Below are positions 1-11,400 of a DNA stretch of 64,000 bases, one piece after another; the first letter of the stretch is position 1, and each line of letters starts with the position of its first letter. Below the pieces are notes generated by a model. The model saw only the letters and a program-made list of their open reading frames with translations, did not search any database and was not told the origin of the DNA. The position numbers and the translations under genes were made by a program. The stretch comes from Pampus argenteus. Lineage: Eukaryota; Chordata; Actinopteri; Scombriformes; Stromateidae. The DNA is taken from assembly GCA_036937835.1 (NCBI GenBank), contig CM072879.1, positions 14,563,001 through 14,627,000 on the forward strand, written 5' to 3'.

Positions 1-862
1 TACTGCTCCTGTCTAGCTGAAGTTATTTTTAAAAAAAATTATGAAATGCATATATGAATTTTGCTTTCATTCACTGAATACAATCTTTTTTGTGTTAATT
101 TTATTATATTTTACTCTTCTGAATACTATGCTGATTACTCTTTTTTTTCTTGTATTGTTGTATTGTGAACCCAGTGGAGTCTATACATTATATAGTAAAG
201 GGTATGGTTCAGCTGTGGGCATGTACACACATGTGCTCTGTTTTTTTTTTTTTTTCTGTGACCACTCATTTGCTACCTTCGAATTTACCAGCACATTTTT
301 TCCCCTGCATTCAACTAAGTTTTTCCATTTCCTCAGACACAGATGACACTCCTGTTTTTCCTCCCACTTCTCTTTTTAACTGTTGCAACTCCACAAGAGT
401 GTAAGGATATATGAGATGTGTCATTTATAGCCTATGTGTAATGGCTTTTCTAGCAGCCAAATGACAGATATTTTTTTTTACTTCTCATGAGTATAAGCCT
501 ACTCATCAGTGGGAAAGGTGTTGGAGCAAAGAGCAACATGTTTTTTTGCCTTTTATTGGGCTACATCCCATCCTTCCTATATGCTATCCTCTTTCACTGA
601 ACACTGTCTTACCTTTTTGTCACCTAAGACATATCTAAGTTTGCTAAACGACAAGCAGTAACTTCAGGCTCCTGTTTGCATTGAGAGGATCAGCTCCTTG
701 ACTTTTGAGCTCTCCCTTGCTCTCCTTCATCATGTTTTATTGTTATACAGCCTCTTGTTGAGTTTAACATCAAGGCTGCACAGCCAAAATAAGTTCTGAG
801 TCATGTTTCAAACTTCTGCTCTGTTCGAATGCATCTGCTCTATTTCCATTTTTTTTCCTCAG
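1..862. other. Left edge and non-coding sequence upstream of the first S100 gene
   Basis: No coding exon can be supported here. The sequence is T-rich with several poly-T runs (for example near 241-255). A good acceptor (pyrimidine tract followed by AG at 861-862) marks the end of an intron, so most of this stretch is probably the first intron of the S100 gene that follows. Its non-coding first exon and promoter were not identified and may lie here or left of the window. Confidence 0.5.
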
Positions 863-883
863 TCTAAACACGTTACAGCAACC

Positions 884-1328
884 ATGCCTTCAGAACTGGA
901 GACAGCCATGGAGTCACTCATCAAGGTGTTCCACCGTTACGCCTCTAAGGATGGCAAGACCAGCTCACTCAACCGGCGAGAGCTCAGAGAGTTGATGGAG
1001 AACGAGCTGTCTAACTTTCTGAAGGTGAGAAAGCACCAATACATCTGCCAATTAGATTTATGTGTAACCAGTATGTAAAGGGTATAATAAAAAAAAGCAA
1101 TCTCTTATCACATAATGCAGTAGGCTAGAACTAAAAGCTTTCTTTTTGACGTTCCCGTCACACCAGTCTCAGAAGGACCCTTCTGCTGTGGACAAGATCA
1201 TGAAGGACCTGGACACAAACGGTGACGGCCAGGTGGACTTTGAGGAGTTTGTTTCTCTGGTTGTTGGACTTTCCATTGCCTGTGAGCAGTTCTATCAGAT
1301 ACACATGAAGAAGGCAGCAAAGAAATAA
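884..1328 (+). CDS. S100 EF-hand calcium-binding protein, S100A1-like
   Basis: Two coding exons, 884-1024 and 1167-1328, join in phase 0 to give 100 residues, the usual S100 size. The coding part of the first exon follows an acceptor at 861-862, so at least one untranslated exon lies upstream, as is normal for S100 genes. Exon one carries the S100-specific pseudo EF-hand (about residues 20-33) and begins MPSELETAMESLI, very close to mammalian S100A1. Exon two carries the canonical loop DTNGDGQVDFEE, with Asp/Asn/Asp ligands and the final Glu. S100 proteins are small cytosolic dimers that expose a hydrophobic surface on binding Ca2+ and then dock to target proteins. A basic tail (KKAAKK) extends past the S100A1 end. 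The exact fish paralogue (s100a1, s100s or s100t type) cannot be fixed without a tree. An ATTAAA signal lies at 1383-1388. Confidence 0.9.
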
Positions 1329-1382
1329 AAGGCAACAGCATGGGAGAAGAAAACATTTCCATTTTTGTAACAAGTTTTGTCT

Positions 1383-1388
1383 ATTAAA
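1383..1388 (+). terminator. Candidate polyadenylation signal (ATTAAA) of the first S100 gene
   Basis: ATTAAA lies 55 bases after the stop codon and is followed by a TG/T-rich stretch (around 1420-1440) suitable as a downstream element. Confidence 0.5.
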
Positions 1389-2392
1389 TACACAGAAGAA
1401 TTTCAAACATTCAACAAGTTGTATGTTGTGGTTATTGTGTGCATAGTAAAGTGATCATACATTTATGTATTTCAAAAGTGAATACAAATCTACCTTTGCC
1501 TTTTGTGGTGTTTTTTACTGGTTTTTTTTTTGATGCCGAAGATACACAAATAATAAATATCTTCACTATCGAATTGATGAATTCCCCAGCGATTGGTTTG
1601 TGTTCTTTTTATACCATACCACTCATCCAGAGATCAATGTACAATTCTGCCAGCTGTGATTTATTAATGCTGCCCTGGATGTGAAAGGGCTGACAAACCT
1701 CTCCCTATCTGTTTGATAAAGTCCCTCTTATCATTATCCCGAGGAATCTGCAGAATGTTTCCGCTATGAACACACCCGTCTCACAAAGGTGATGTTGCAA
1801 CGCTCTACATTATGATGCATTCATGAACAGATACATTAGGTGATACATAGCTTTATAACTGAATAAAGTGTGTGAAACTTGCTGTATCAAATCAATCCTA
1901 ATGAAAAGAATTTCATGAATTTCACAGTGATGTACTGATACTGTACTCTTGTGCCCAATGATTCAGGGCCTCTGTTATTCTCCACAATGCCCAGGGCTGT
2001 CTTGTTTATGCATCACAGGCCACAGCAGATTCAGTACATCACTGTTTTCCATGCAATTCTTTTCATTTTCTTCATGTCTGGTGAACCATATATATTCTTT
2101 GCCCTAAAATAAAGTCTCGCAGGCAGTACTTCTTCTCAGGCTATGTGCTGGCACTGACAAACTCTGCCACCGGGTAGTGGGTCAGGGCTTTGGGCTGTGG
2201 TCGTGGTCTGCCAATCCCAGCACAGTTGGAAGAACTTTAATGACTATTCTGCCTGGAAGGCTAAACTCGGGGCATAGTAGTCACATGAGCCTCCTGATCC
2301 CTGCACACACTTCCTTGGGTAAGGTACTTATTTTGTGGCCTACTATTCTCCATGGTTACAAGACAAACACGCAGGTTGCTAGGATACAAGGC

Positions 2393-2413
2393 TGTGTGTG
2401 TGTGTGTGTGTGT
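2393..2413. repeat. (TG)n microsatellite
   Basis: About ten uninterrupted TG units in intergenic sequence between the S100 genes. Confidence 0.9.
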
Positions 2414-3933
2414 TTTCCCCCTTCAGTTTACTCAAGTACCACGCCCATGTGACCCACAGCTGAGTTTACAGCAGGGAATTCTCACTTTGCTCACCATTTT
2501 CTTAATATTATCTATGTTCAGTGTATCTGGGTGATACTGGTGCATTAATGTATGTAAAAATAAAGGACTGTGAACCATCAGTTTAAGAGATCATCACCAT
2601 TATCAACTAGGTATGCTACAGTAAGAGCTTGTGCCTCCGTCAACCAGGTGGTAGGCTCATATAATATCAAAAGGTTATAATCTTAATCATATTAACACCT
2701 CTACGTTTTGCTTCACTTTGTTTTAGGAAGGAAACATTGTTATATTATAGATATATTCAAAATAAAAGCAAATTTTTCACAATAAAATCAATGAGGCAAA
2801 AAAAACCCTGTTGATTTAAGCTAATACAAGGTTTAAACATAAAAATGACTATGAAACAATGTTAGACCACATTAAGGGGTTATTACATTCAGTCGATGTA
2901 TTGTTTGTGTTTTTGGAAAAGGGAATATCGCTGCACTTTAGATGTGTATAATGTGCTGAACAGGCAAAAGCTTGTCCCCGTAGTAAAGAGACAGACGTGA
3001 CATCATGCCCTTTGTCTCACCCAAATAATCTCACTTTGTTAAGATTTCCTAATTCATTCTGTGTGAACGGGGTGTGTTAGTGTGACTAAAGCCTAGCATA
3101 CATTCACATATGCAAGCCACACCTTTAGACACACAACACAAGGCAGAACAGCTCCCCTCTCTGGACATTTTAATTTGTTAAACAATAACTGCAAGATTCT
3201 GAACACACCAACCCTCTTCCAACATCCGGTTTGTTGACCTTATCATGGGAAATTACATCACGCTATTGTTACCTTGTTATAAAACTATTGACTTCTTGGT
3301 TTGTTTGTTTTTTGCTCAAAGGATATGTCCACGGTATTGAGCAGCATTAAAAAAAAACACTGCAAAGTGGGAAAAGAAAACACTACACAATACAGAAAAG
3401 TGCTGTTAATTCAGAAAACACAGTTGAGTTGCAGGCACCACTTTATTACAAGAAATGAAAAAGACAGCAAATGAGCGTTATAGCAATCTGCTTCACTAGA
3501 GGGCAAAATAGTATAACTGCACCGTATAATTGTGACATTGGCCATGGCGTTGTAGATAAGTTATTAAACAGCTCCCCCTGTGCTGCAAATAGTTTCGTAT
3601 GAATCACAGTTGCATATAATACAACATGTGGTTTCCATGGATATCCTCTCCTTTATTTGGTAGATATGAGTGAGTAAGATGGGGAAGGAAGATGGGAGGG
3701 AAAAAAGTTTGACGGTGTTTTCCACGCTGTGAAAGAGGACGGTAATAAAATATCTGAGATATCTTAAGTTTTCATAATACACTCAGCTGTATAAGATATA
3801 AATGATGACTAGACTTCTAACCTATGATCTGTATATTCTGATTTACTGGACTTTGACTGAAGTTGCTAATTAGAGACCAAAACCATTGTATCCTGACCAA
3901 AGAGAAAAGACAGAAAAGTACCTTCCAACAGAC

Positions 3934-3963
3934 CACACACAGACACACACACACACACACACA

Positions 3964-3995
<32 letters not shown>
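3934..3995. repeat. (CA)n microsatellite, interrupted
   Basis: About 60 bases of CA dinucleotides interrupted by GA steps, in intergenic sequence. Confidence 0.9.
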
Positions 3996-3999
<4 letters not shown>

Positions 4000-5074
4000 C
4001 AAACTGTTGTCACAGTGCTGATTTTCAGGACATAGTCTCTGCAGGGACATAACTGTGAGTCACAGCATCCACCATAAAATTACAAGGAAGAGTACTCCCA
4101 CTTAGGACCATAACAATCATCACTTAGTGAGTCACTATGCCCAACATTTTTCATTTTAGAATCAAACAATTAAACACAAATACAAAAAAAAACAAAAAAA
4201 CAAATTACATACACAAAAATCAACAGAAATTAGTTACTACAATATGTAATTAAAGTGTCCTGTGATACATTAGTGGATAGAAAATAATACACATTTAACT
4301 CGCGCTAATTATGTCTGCCAGTAAGTTTTTCAGGAAGGACATTGCGGTCTCCTCTTCGTCTTTTGAAATTTCCGAAAAAAGGTTCTTTTTTCTTTTTTTT
4401 TTCTTTTTTAGGATTTGTTGCAAAAAGATATACACAGCAAACTTATAAACTTATACACTTTTAACAGTGAGATGAAAGTAGAACTATGATTGAAATTGCA
4501 AAAATTATGATAAACTCTTTGGGCAAAATGAAGACTGAAGGTTCTTGACAGCCATGTAGTCTTTCTTTTCTAAAAAAAAAAAAAAGGTTAATAAAATGTG
4601 ACCCCTAAAAGGAGCTGATGAATGTGACTGCACAATCACAAAAGCTTTTTTAAGACTGTCACAACACAGATACAACACACTTCCACCCACCCATAATTAC
4701 ATGTCTCATACTTTCTGCAGGATAAATAGCTCCAAACTGCAGGTTCACGTGCATCCATGAGATCATAACGTCAGAAATCTTTGTCTAAATAATGCTAATT
4801 TGTGAAATAGTGCTTAAGTGTTCCTGAATGCAAATCTCCACAATACTTAGACTGTTCTCTTTTTTTTTTTTTTTTTGCCTTGAGATGTGAAACTCCTGAC
4901 AACCATCACAGTCATTTGTTGATTATTGTTTCTAAGTAACAGTACATGAATTCAGTGTTTCAAAAAACAAGATGTGGGAAGTGAAAAAAGTAATAGGACA
5001 CAGGGAAAAAAGGGGGGAGGGGAGTGGTTAGAGATGAACGAAGCATTGAGGGAGGGATAAAGGGTGTGGTGATG

Positions 5075-5080
5075 TATAAA
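5075..5080 (+). promoter_or_regulatory. TATA box of the ictacalcin-like S100 gene
   Basis: TATAAA lies about 30 bases upstream of a probable start of transcription near 5105. A candidate untranslated exon follows to 5177 and ends at a strong donor (cttcttg|gtgagt). The first coding exon begins 1.2 kb downstream. A TATA promoter, an untranslated first exon and a long first intron are the usual S100 arrangement. The transcription start is inferred, not observed. Confidence 0.6.
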
Positions 5081-6389
5081 GCATGTTTTGCATCCAGTTC
5101 TCCATCATTACAGCTCCTCAAACACACCTTTTCACTCTCTGATCTTCTTGAATCTCAACAAAATCTTCTTCTTCTTGGTGAGTAGAAAATCTAAACATTA
5201 TTGTCTGTGGTTTGGTTCCATTTACTGACTTAATAGCACTAAAACCTTCCACAATGTGAAATTATTTTGAATGCAACACCTGTCATAACCATTTCAGTGA
5301 CTTTTATCTGTGCAAAGTTACCAGCTCTGTGCATTTACTGTTTGTTTTGAGCTAAATTTAACTTCTCTTCGTTGCTCATTTTGCTCGGATACCAATCATT
5401 TGGCTAAATTTAATTTTCTTTCTGTTTTCCTGATGCATTGTCCTGATGCATTATATATACACAAATTAGCATCAAGCTTTGAATCTTACTTATAACCACA
5501 ATTAGAATAAACATCTAAAAAGTTATACAAACAGTAGTCATTTTAGTGATCTATTCCTCTGTAAAAAAAAAAAAAATCCATCTGTTTACAAACTCTAATG
5601 CCAGTTTCCTCAGACTACCACACCCCAGAGAGGGAACAGCACCCTGAGAGTCAGAATGGAACCAGAACTGACTCCCTTGGGTTCATGGAGTCAGTGGAAA
5701 AAAAAAAAAAACATATTTCAGACATACAGCGTTAAGAAGACATCAGACATCACTACTGGGAATTAAAATCAAGTCTTGACGTGCTTCTTTACCTAGTTCA
5801 ACTGAGTTAACGAGAGAGATTAAATTGTTGTCATAACAATGTCCTGTGTCACGCGGCAGTGATGCTGCGTTAGAGACCAGTGACGGGGAAATGAGAGTGG
5901 CTGGGCCCTGGTGGAAACCAAGGGTTTATTTTTAACCAGCTCCATGGAAAACCCAGAGCAAAACACTGGCTGAGATAAAAGCAATGATGTCAGCCACAGC
6001 TTGCAGCTAAAAGAGCTCTTAATTAATTAAATTAGCTGGCACCACTTTTTGTGCCTTTCTTTCCCCCTGCAACCACCTCCTTAAGTTAAGGATATTAATG
6101 ATGTTCTTTGTTAGCTTTTTTCTGAATTTGACCACAGCGTCTCGTGATTTGTTACTAGACTAGACTCTGCCACTAGATGGAGACATAGCAGCAATAAATC
6201 AGAGCTTTATCCTATGTGAGCAACTTCTTCAGTTAGTATTATGAAGATATGTAAAAAAAAAAACAAAAAAAAAAATCTGATACATGTCGTCACAATGTAG
6301 AGGTGCTCTGACGACATAAGGGGAAAATTAAATTTGTCCATTTTTAATTATATTTTTTTTCTATCCGTCCACTTAAACCAGCAATCATC

Positions 6390-6956
6390 ATGTCTGACCT
6401 CCAGAAGGGCATGGCTCTCCTCATCACCTCCTTCAACAAATACTCCGCTAAAGAGGGAGACAAATTCACCCTGAGTAAGGGAGAGCTGAAAGAGCTGATT
6501 CAGAATGAATTGGCGGAGCTGCTGGGGGTGAGTGACCTCTGACCTCTCTATATCCCAGCCCTGCAGGATGCATGACTACACCGGTATACTGTACATCTGT
6601 ATTTCGAAGCTTTGTATGAAAGATAGTGAATGCTTCAGATAGAGTTTGTGGTTAATTACAGCCTGTAGAGCTTTCTGGTCTATTCTTCCCTGCTTTATGA
6701 TGATGAGGGTATAACCTACAAATGACTTTAAATAACCATCTACAAAACTGAACAATGTGTATGTCTGGGATTTGTGTATAGCCAATGTTCATTAAGGCTG
6801 TGTTATTTGCAGAAAGCCAACGACAAGACAGCAATAGATCGCATTTTCAAGGACCTGGACACAAATAGTGACAATAGCGTGGACTTTGGTGAATATGTCA
6901 ACTTGGTGGCCTGCCTCACTCAGATGTGCCATGAGTACTTCGTAAACAAAAAATAA
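6390..6956 (+). CDS. icn: Ictacalcin-like S100 calcium-binding protein
   Basis: Two coding exons, 6390-6527 and 6813-6956, join in phase 0 to give 93 residues. The N-terminal half (starting MSDLQKGMALLI) holds the S100 pseudo EF-hand SAKEGDKFTLSKGELKEL; the second half holds the canonical loop DTNSDNSVDFGE. The sequence resembles fish ictacalcin, an S100 reported from catfish epithelia, more than any mammalian S100A. It would act as a Ca2+-dependent dimeric adaptor. Loop position 6, usually Gly, is Asn here; the coordinating positions 1, 3, 5, 9 and 12 are intact. The gene follows another S100 gene in the same orientation and probably arose with it by tandem duplication. The promoter has a TATA box (5075-5080), and AATAAA lies at 7083-7088. 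The family is certain; the symbol is my best match. Confidence 0.88.
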
Positions 6957-7082
6957 AGATCCAAGTTGGGTGCCAGCAAGAAGAGAGCCACCTGCCTGCG
7001 AAAGAGAAGTGTGTCTCAGCTGTTCAGAAAGACGAGATATTTAAGGCACTAACAACAACAACTATATTGTATCACAAAATGG

Positions 7083-7088
7083 AATAAA
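7083..7088 (+). terminator. Polyadenylation signal (AATAAA) of the ictacalcin-like gene
   Basis: AATAAA sits 127 bases after the stop codon, with a TG/T-rich stretch about 25 bases further on. Confidence 0.65.
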
Positions 7089-7364
7089 CCTTTTCCTTCA
7101 AAACACTTGACTTGTGCAATTTATGTGTTGTAAAAAAATATTCGTGACAATATTGTGTAACAGTTGCACAGACAGGCGTCATAGTCACTGTCTAAGTGAG
7201 CTTGTGATAGCTGCAATGTATCCATGCAAATGTACAAAAACGACACTGTAGTTTTAAGATACTGTACCTAGACCTGATTTTTTTTTTTGAAGCATGAAGG
7301 TTCAAATGCACAACATACAATAAGACAATGATTTACAGGTTCCAGTACAATGGCTCCCTGGTCA

Positions 7365-7645
7365 GCTGGGACTTTTCTCCGCAGGGTCTGCATGTTTTTC
7401 TGTGTGTATGTAGTTCTCCTGTGGGTGTCCCAGTTCCCTCACAATGTCTAAAGACATGCAGGTTAGATGAAGTGGAAATTCTAAATTGCCTTTAGGTGTG
7501 ACTGTGAATGCAGTTGTCTGTGTGTGTTAGACCCTGTCATAGACTTATTATTCCCACCTGACCTGGTTAGACCCTTCCTGTTAGAATAGGCTGCCATGAA
7601 AAGGTATAAGATATATAGACGTAGATGGATGGATGCAAACTATAT
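7365..7645. repeat. Degenerate dispersed teleost repeat with GATGGATGG-type tail
   Basis: The order of motifs (agacatgcaggttag, then ctaaattgcc..taggtgtgactgtgaatg, then gtctgtgtgtgttagaccctg, ending in gatggatggatg) matches a common fish dispersed repeat that I recognise from many genomes. The copy is diverged and carries no coding capacity. The family name is not asserted. Confidence 0.6.
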
Positions 7646-7965
7646 ACCGTGGGGATTCCTACACACATAATAAATGCAAGTATGTTTTGAACAAATACAT
7701 ATTTTGTTTGTGGTTCATCCGTAGTTTTTAGTAGTTTTTAATCAACATTGGTTTTTTGGACTTTTTTTTTTGGACTCCAGCGTTCACATGTTGTCTTCTG
7801 AGGTAGTGATAATAAGCTCAAAGACCAACATATTTTTAAGTGTCATTTGAGTTATTCAGTAATATTTGCCTGAAGGAACAAACAAGTTTTCATTCCAGCC
7901 AAGTAGTACAGCCGGTACCTAAAAAGTATAGCAGTATAGCATCTGCATAGTATATACAATTATAA

Positions 7966-7989
7966 TTATATATATATATATATATATAT
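7966..7989. repeat. (TA)n microsatellite
   Basis: About 24 bases of alternating TA in the spacer between the ictacalcin-like gene and snx27. Confidence 0.9.
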
Positions 7990-8254
7990 CTGTAAGAAAA
8001 GGGAAAAGGCACATAAAAAACGCAAAGGTTTTATTAGGTAAAATGCTCCACTATAATAAAGAAGTGACGCAATTTAAAAATCTGTCACATTGTCACGTTA
8101 ACAAAAATATTTTAATGATTATAACAAGACAATTGAAATTTCCTGTGAAAAAAACACAGATTTTAGTATTTTATATAAACATCTTATAACATGTCTGGAG
8201 GGGCTCTTTAAACACTAACTTACATTGACACAGCACCAACAGACCTGAGTTTCA

Positions 8255-8437
8255 GTGACGCCTCCGGCAGATCGCGTCGTGCGGCCGCGTCTCGTGACGC
8301 TACCGAGGGGCGGGTTATCAACAACAGAGTCGGTCTGTGGAGGTAACGTTAACGGGGACAGAGCTCGAGTGTTGTTTTGAATTCGCTTGGAGACAGCACC
8401 GACTGGAGGGGGGTAGGGCCTGTGGATAAGATGGCGG
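8255..8437 (+). promoter_or_regulatory. snx27: CpG-rich promoter and 5' UTR of snx27
   Basis: Base composition changes sharply from AT-rich to CpG-rich around 8255. There is a NotI-like GCGGCCGC, a GC box (GGGCGGG, about 8306-8312), a CRE-like GTGACGC, and a YY1-type AAGATGGCGG (8428-8437) overlapping the start codon. There is no TATA box. This is the usual architecture of a broadly expressed vertebrate gene. The exact transcription start is not visible. Confidence 0.6.
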
Positions 8438-11400
8438 ATGTAGAAGGCGATGAAATTCGGTCGACTCTCCCTTCTTCGTCTCGTAACGGCCCGGTTGTCG
8501 GTTTGTCGGCGGGCCAGAATGTAGCTGTGGTAGCGTCAGGTCCACGGATGGTGAGGATTGTCAAGTCCGAGTCAGGCTACGGTTTCAATGTTCGCGGTCA
8601 AGTTAGCGAAGGAGGACAGCTTCGGAGCATCAACGGGGAACTGTACGCTCCTCTTCAGCATGTCAGCGCTGTTTTGCCCGGAGGTGCGGCAGACCGAGCC
8701 GGGATAGCGAAGGGTGACCGGATCCTGGAGGTGTAAGTCTGTTTCTCTATGTTCATCATGAAGCCTGGTAGTTAGCAAGTACCGTTAGCTAACATTACCT
8801 ATATTAGCTGTTGATCCATTTCCAAGCTTGTGTTAACATTAACGTTAGCTGTCTTCAAGGTATGCGTCACTTGTCTGTTATGATAACAAAAGTAGCCGTT
8901 TACTTAGCCAACTAGTTATTTGTCCACCTAGAGTTATTTGTTTACCGGTAAAGGTGTCTAAATATGTGGTGGTGTAGTGACACCAAGCTAATGCTAGTGA
9001 GTTAGCGGTTAATAGAGAGCTAACCAGCTTACATAAGTTGGGCAACAAGCTGTGCATGTTGATTAGCTTCAGCTAGCTAGCTAGCTAACACAGGTAGCTA
9101 CGGTCTTGTTTGCTAACTCTGTTTGCGCAGTGCCTGCTTCAGTATGCTTGTGAGGACGAGTTTCAACAGGGAGAGTATTGTTGACATTGCGTACATACAT
9201 CATACATACATCATACATACATCATACATACATATCTAAATGCTGGTGAAACCTTACAGAGGTGTTGTTTAGTCGAAATCTTTCTGTCAGTAAAGGAAAG
9301 AGGTAAACGAGCTGCCGGCATATATATATACTTAATGTGCAAGTATTTAATTTCTAGCCTTTAGCCTTCAGTAAATGTGTAACAATCATTTTAAAGTAAA
9401 TATGTTTACATGTAGCCTTCTTAGTTCAGTCTAATAATTGAGTTGAAAACACTGAAGTTAGGAAAGGTGCAAATGCTAAATATGGAGTAAATGTTAATAA
9501 ACAAACAATAGTTTATGGATGCTTCTTGGGTTCTGAAAACATGCTAATATAAACAGTGAACTTGATAAGCTAAACATAGAGGAAGGGAGAAGAGAAACAG
9601 AAAACGAGGAACATTGGTCCACCACCACTTGCTGAGGCATCAAAAATGTTTCACTTTAACCAGTGTTTTCTCAATTGTAACTGCTCTAATCTCTCTCTGG
9701 TCATATGACAGGACCTGTAGATATCTTGTGATTTATTAACCAGCTTGGCTATATTGCAAAAAAGTTTTAACAAGGAAAGGGAACAAAATGCTTGGTTTGG
9801 TGAGAACCAGCTTATGCCTTGTATTTCTTTATTATTTCTACGTATTACTGCCTAAGTATGGATGAAACATCAGGGTTTTTTTTGTAGTCTCCTTAGACTT
9901 TTTATTGTTAGATCCTTACACTGATCTAACAATAAAAAGAAACATGCCCTGTAGTTGACAGACCCATGTCCGAGCTCTTCCTTGCTCCCTCCTTTCCTGT
10001 GTCTGTCCCGCTGTTTCTCATCGGAAGATTAGCAGAGACACCTGATGCTGGTGCCATCTGGCCTCAGCAAAACCATGAAAGGAGTGTATCACAGCACCAA
10101 AAGAAAGGAGACAGTAGAGCTGACCTGGTTACCAACATTGTGTTTATCAATGGAAGAGGCTGACATTACCACACACAGGACAATATACAGGATGCATATT
10201 TGTAATTATGTACTACGGGTATGATATCAGTTGAATAATAATAATTACTATTATTAGAGTTGCACAGATTAGTGCCTACACTGACCTTATTTAGTAAACG
10301 CAGTATCAGCCATGACACGAACGATCCACATTAAATGGGGTCTTTGCAAAGTTCAGTGTTTCTGCTATTAGTTGTGTTCATTCAGCTACAGCAGTCCACC
10401 AACTGTAGTACCATGTTATCTTTTCTAAAACTAATATTCACTGACTTTTAATTGAGGAAAAAGAACTCCTAAAGCAACTCCTGGCTAATTTTCTTTATGT
10501 CTCTCCCTTTCTCCTCCACCTTTCTCTTGCTTTCACTTCCATCCAGTAATGGAGTCAGTGTGGAGGGTGCTACCCACAAGCAGGTCGTGGACCTGATTCG
10601 CGCTGGAGAGAAGGAGCTGGTTCTGGCGGTGCTGTCTGTTCCGCCCCAGGAGGCTGATGGGTTGGAAGGCGGAGAGGATGTCCAACCTAACTATGACTAC
10701 AGTGACAAGCAGGCTGTGCCTATTTCTGTCCCCACATACAAACATGTAGAGCAACACTCTGAGAGGTTTGTGGTGAGTGCGGATTTGACAGTTTACTTTA
10801 TTTTAATTTCTCAAAACCGACAATGGTCGCTACCCTCTAAACAGCTCTTATATGTATTTGTTTGCATCAAAAAGATGTAACTCTTAGTGTGTCCTTCTAC
10901 TCTGATTCATTCTGTCCTATCTGTGCTGTCTTTGTCTTAATGGCCATAGGTGTACAATGTGTATATGTCAGGCAGACAGCTGTGCTCAAAGCGCTACCGG
11001 GAGTTTGCCATCCTACACCAGAACTTGAAGAGAGAGTTTTCCAACTTCAACTTCCCAAAACTTCCTGGCAAATGGCCTTTCTCCCTTTCTGAACAGCAGC
11101 TGGATGCTCGTCGTAGAGGCCTGGAAGAATACCTTGAGCGAGGTAGGCTCTTTTTGGAAAGGTCACTTGCCTATAAAGCAACGTGTGTGTTGATTTCCTG
11201 TATGGGCAAAGACAAAAGGATTTTCAAATGCCAATCAATATGTTGTTCAAGGATAATTATGGTTCCATACTTCAACCTAAACCCACTGAAATCCTTGTGT
11301 ACACCCCAAGGGAAGAAAAAATAGGCCGTGCATTAGTTGTAATCGTGTGCTGTGGATGTGAAATTTGTTTTTTGTGCTTTTTAAAACAATTTGCCATTGT

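Larger units (their letters stand above)
1440..5070. other. Intergenic region between the two S100 genes
   Basis: No coding exon is visible. It contains a TG repeat at 2393-2413, a CA repeat at 3934-3995, and A/T homopolymer runs near 4380-4410 and 4860-4876. Scattered AATAAA hexamers (for example around 1862 and 2109) are not tied to a gene. The right end runs into the TATA-containing promoter of the ictacalcin-like gene. Confidence 0.6.

Noticed and set aside
803..883. Upstream in-frame ATG for the first S100 gene
   Set aside because: It lies inside the intron before the acceptor at 861-862; S100A1 similarity begins at 884.
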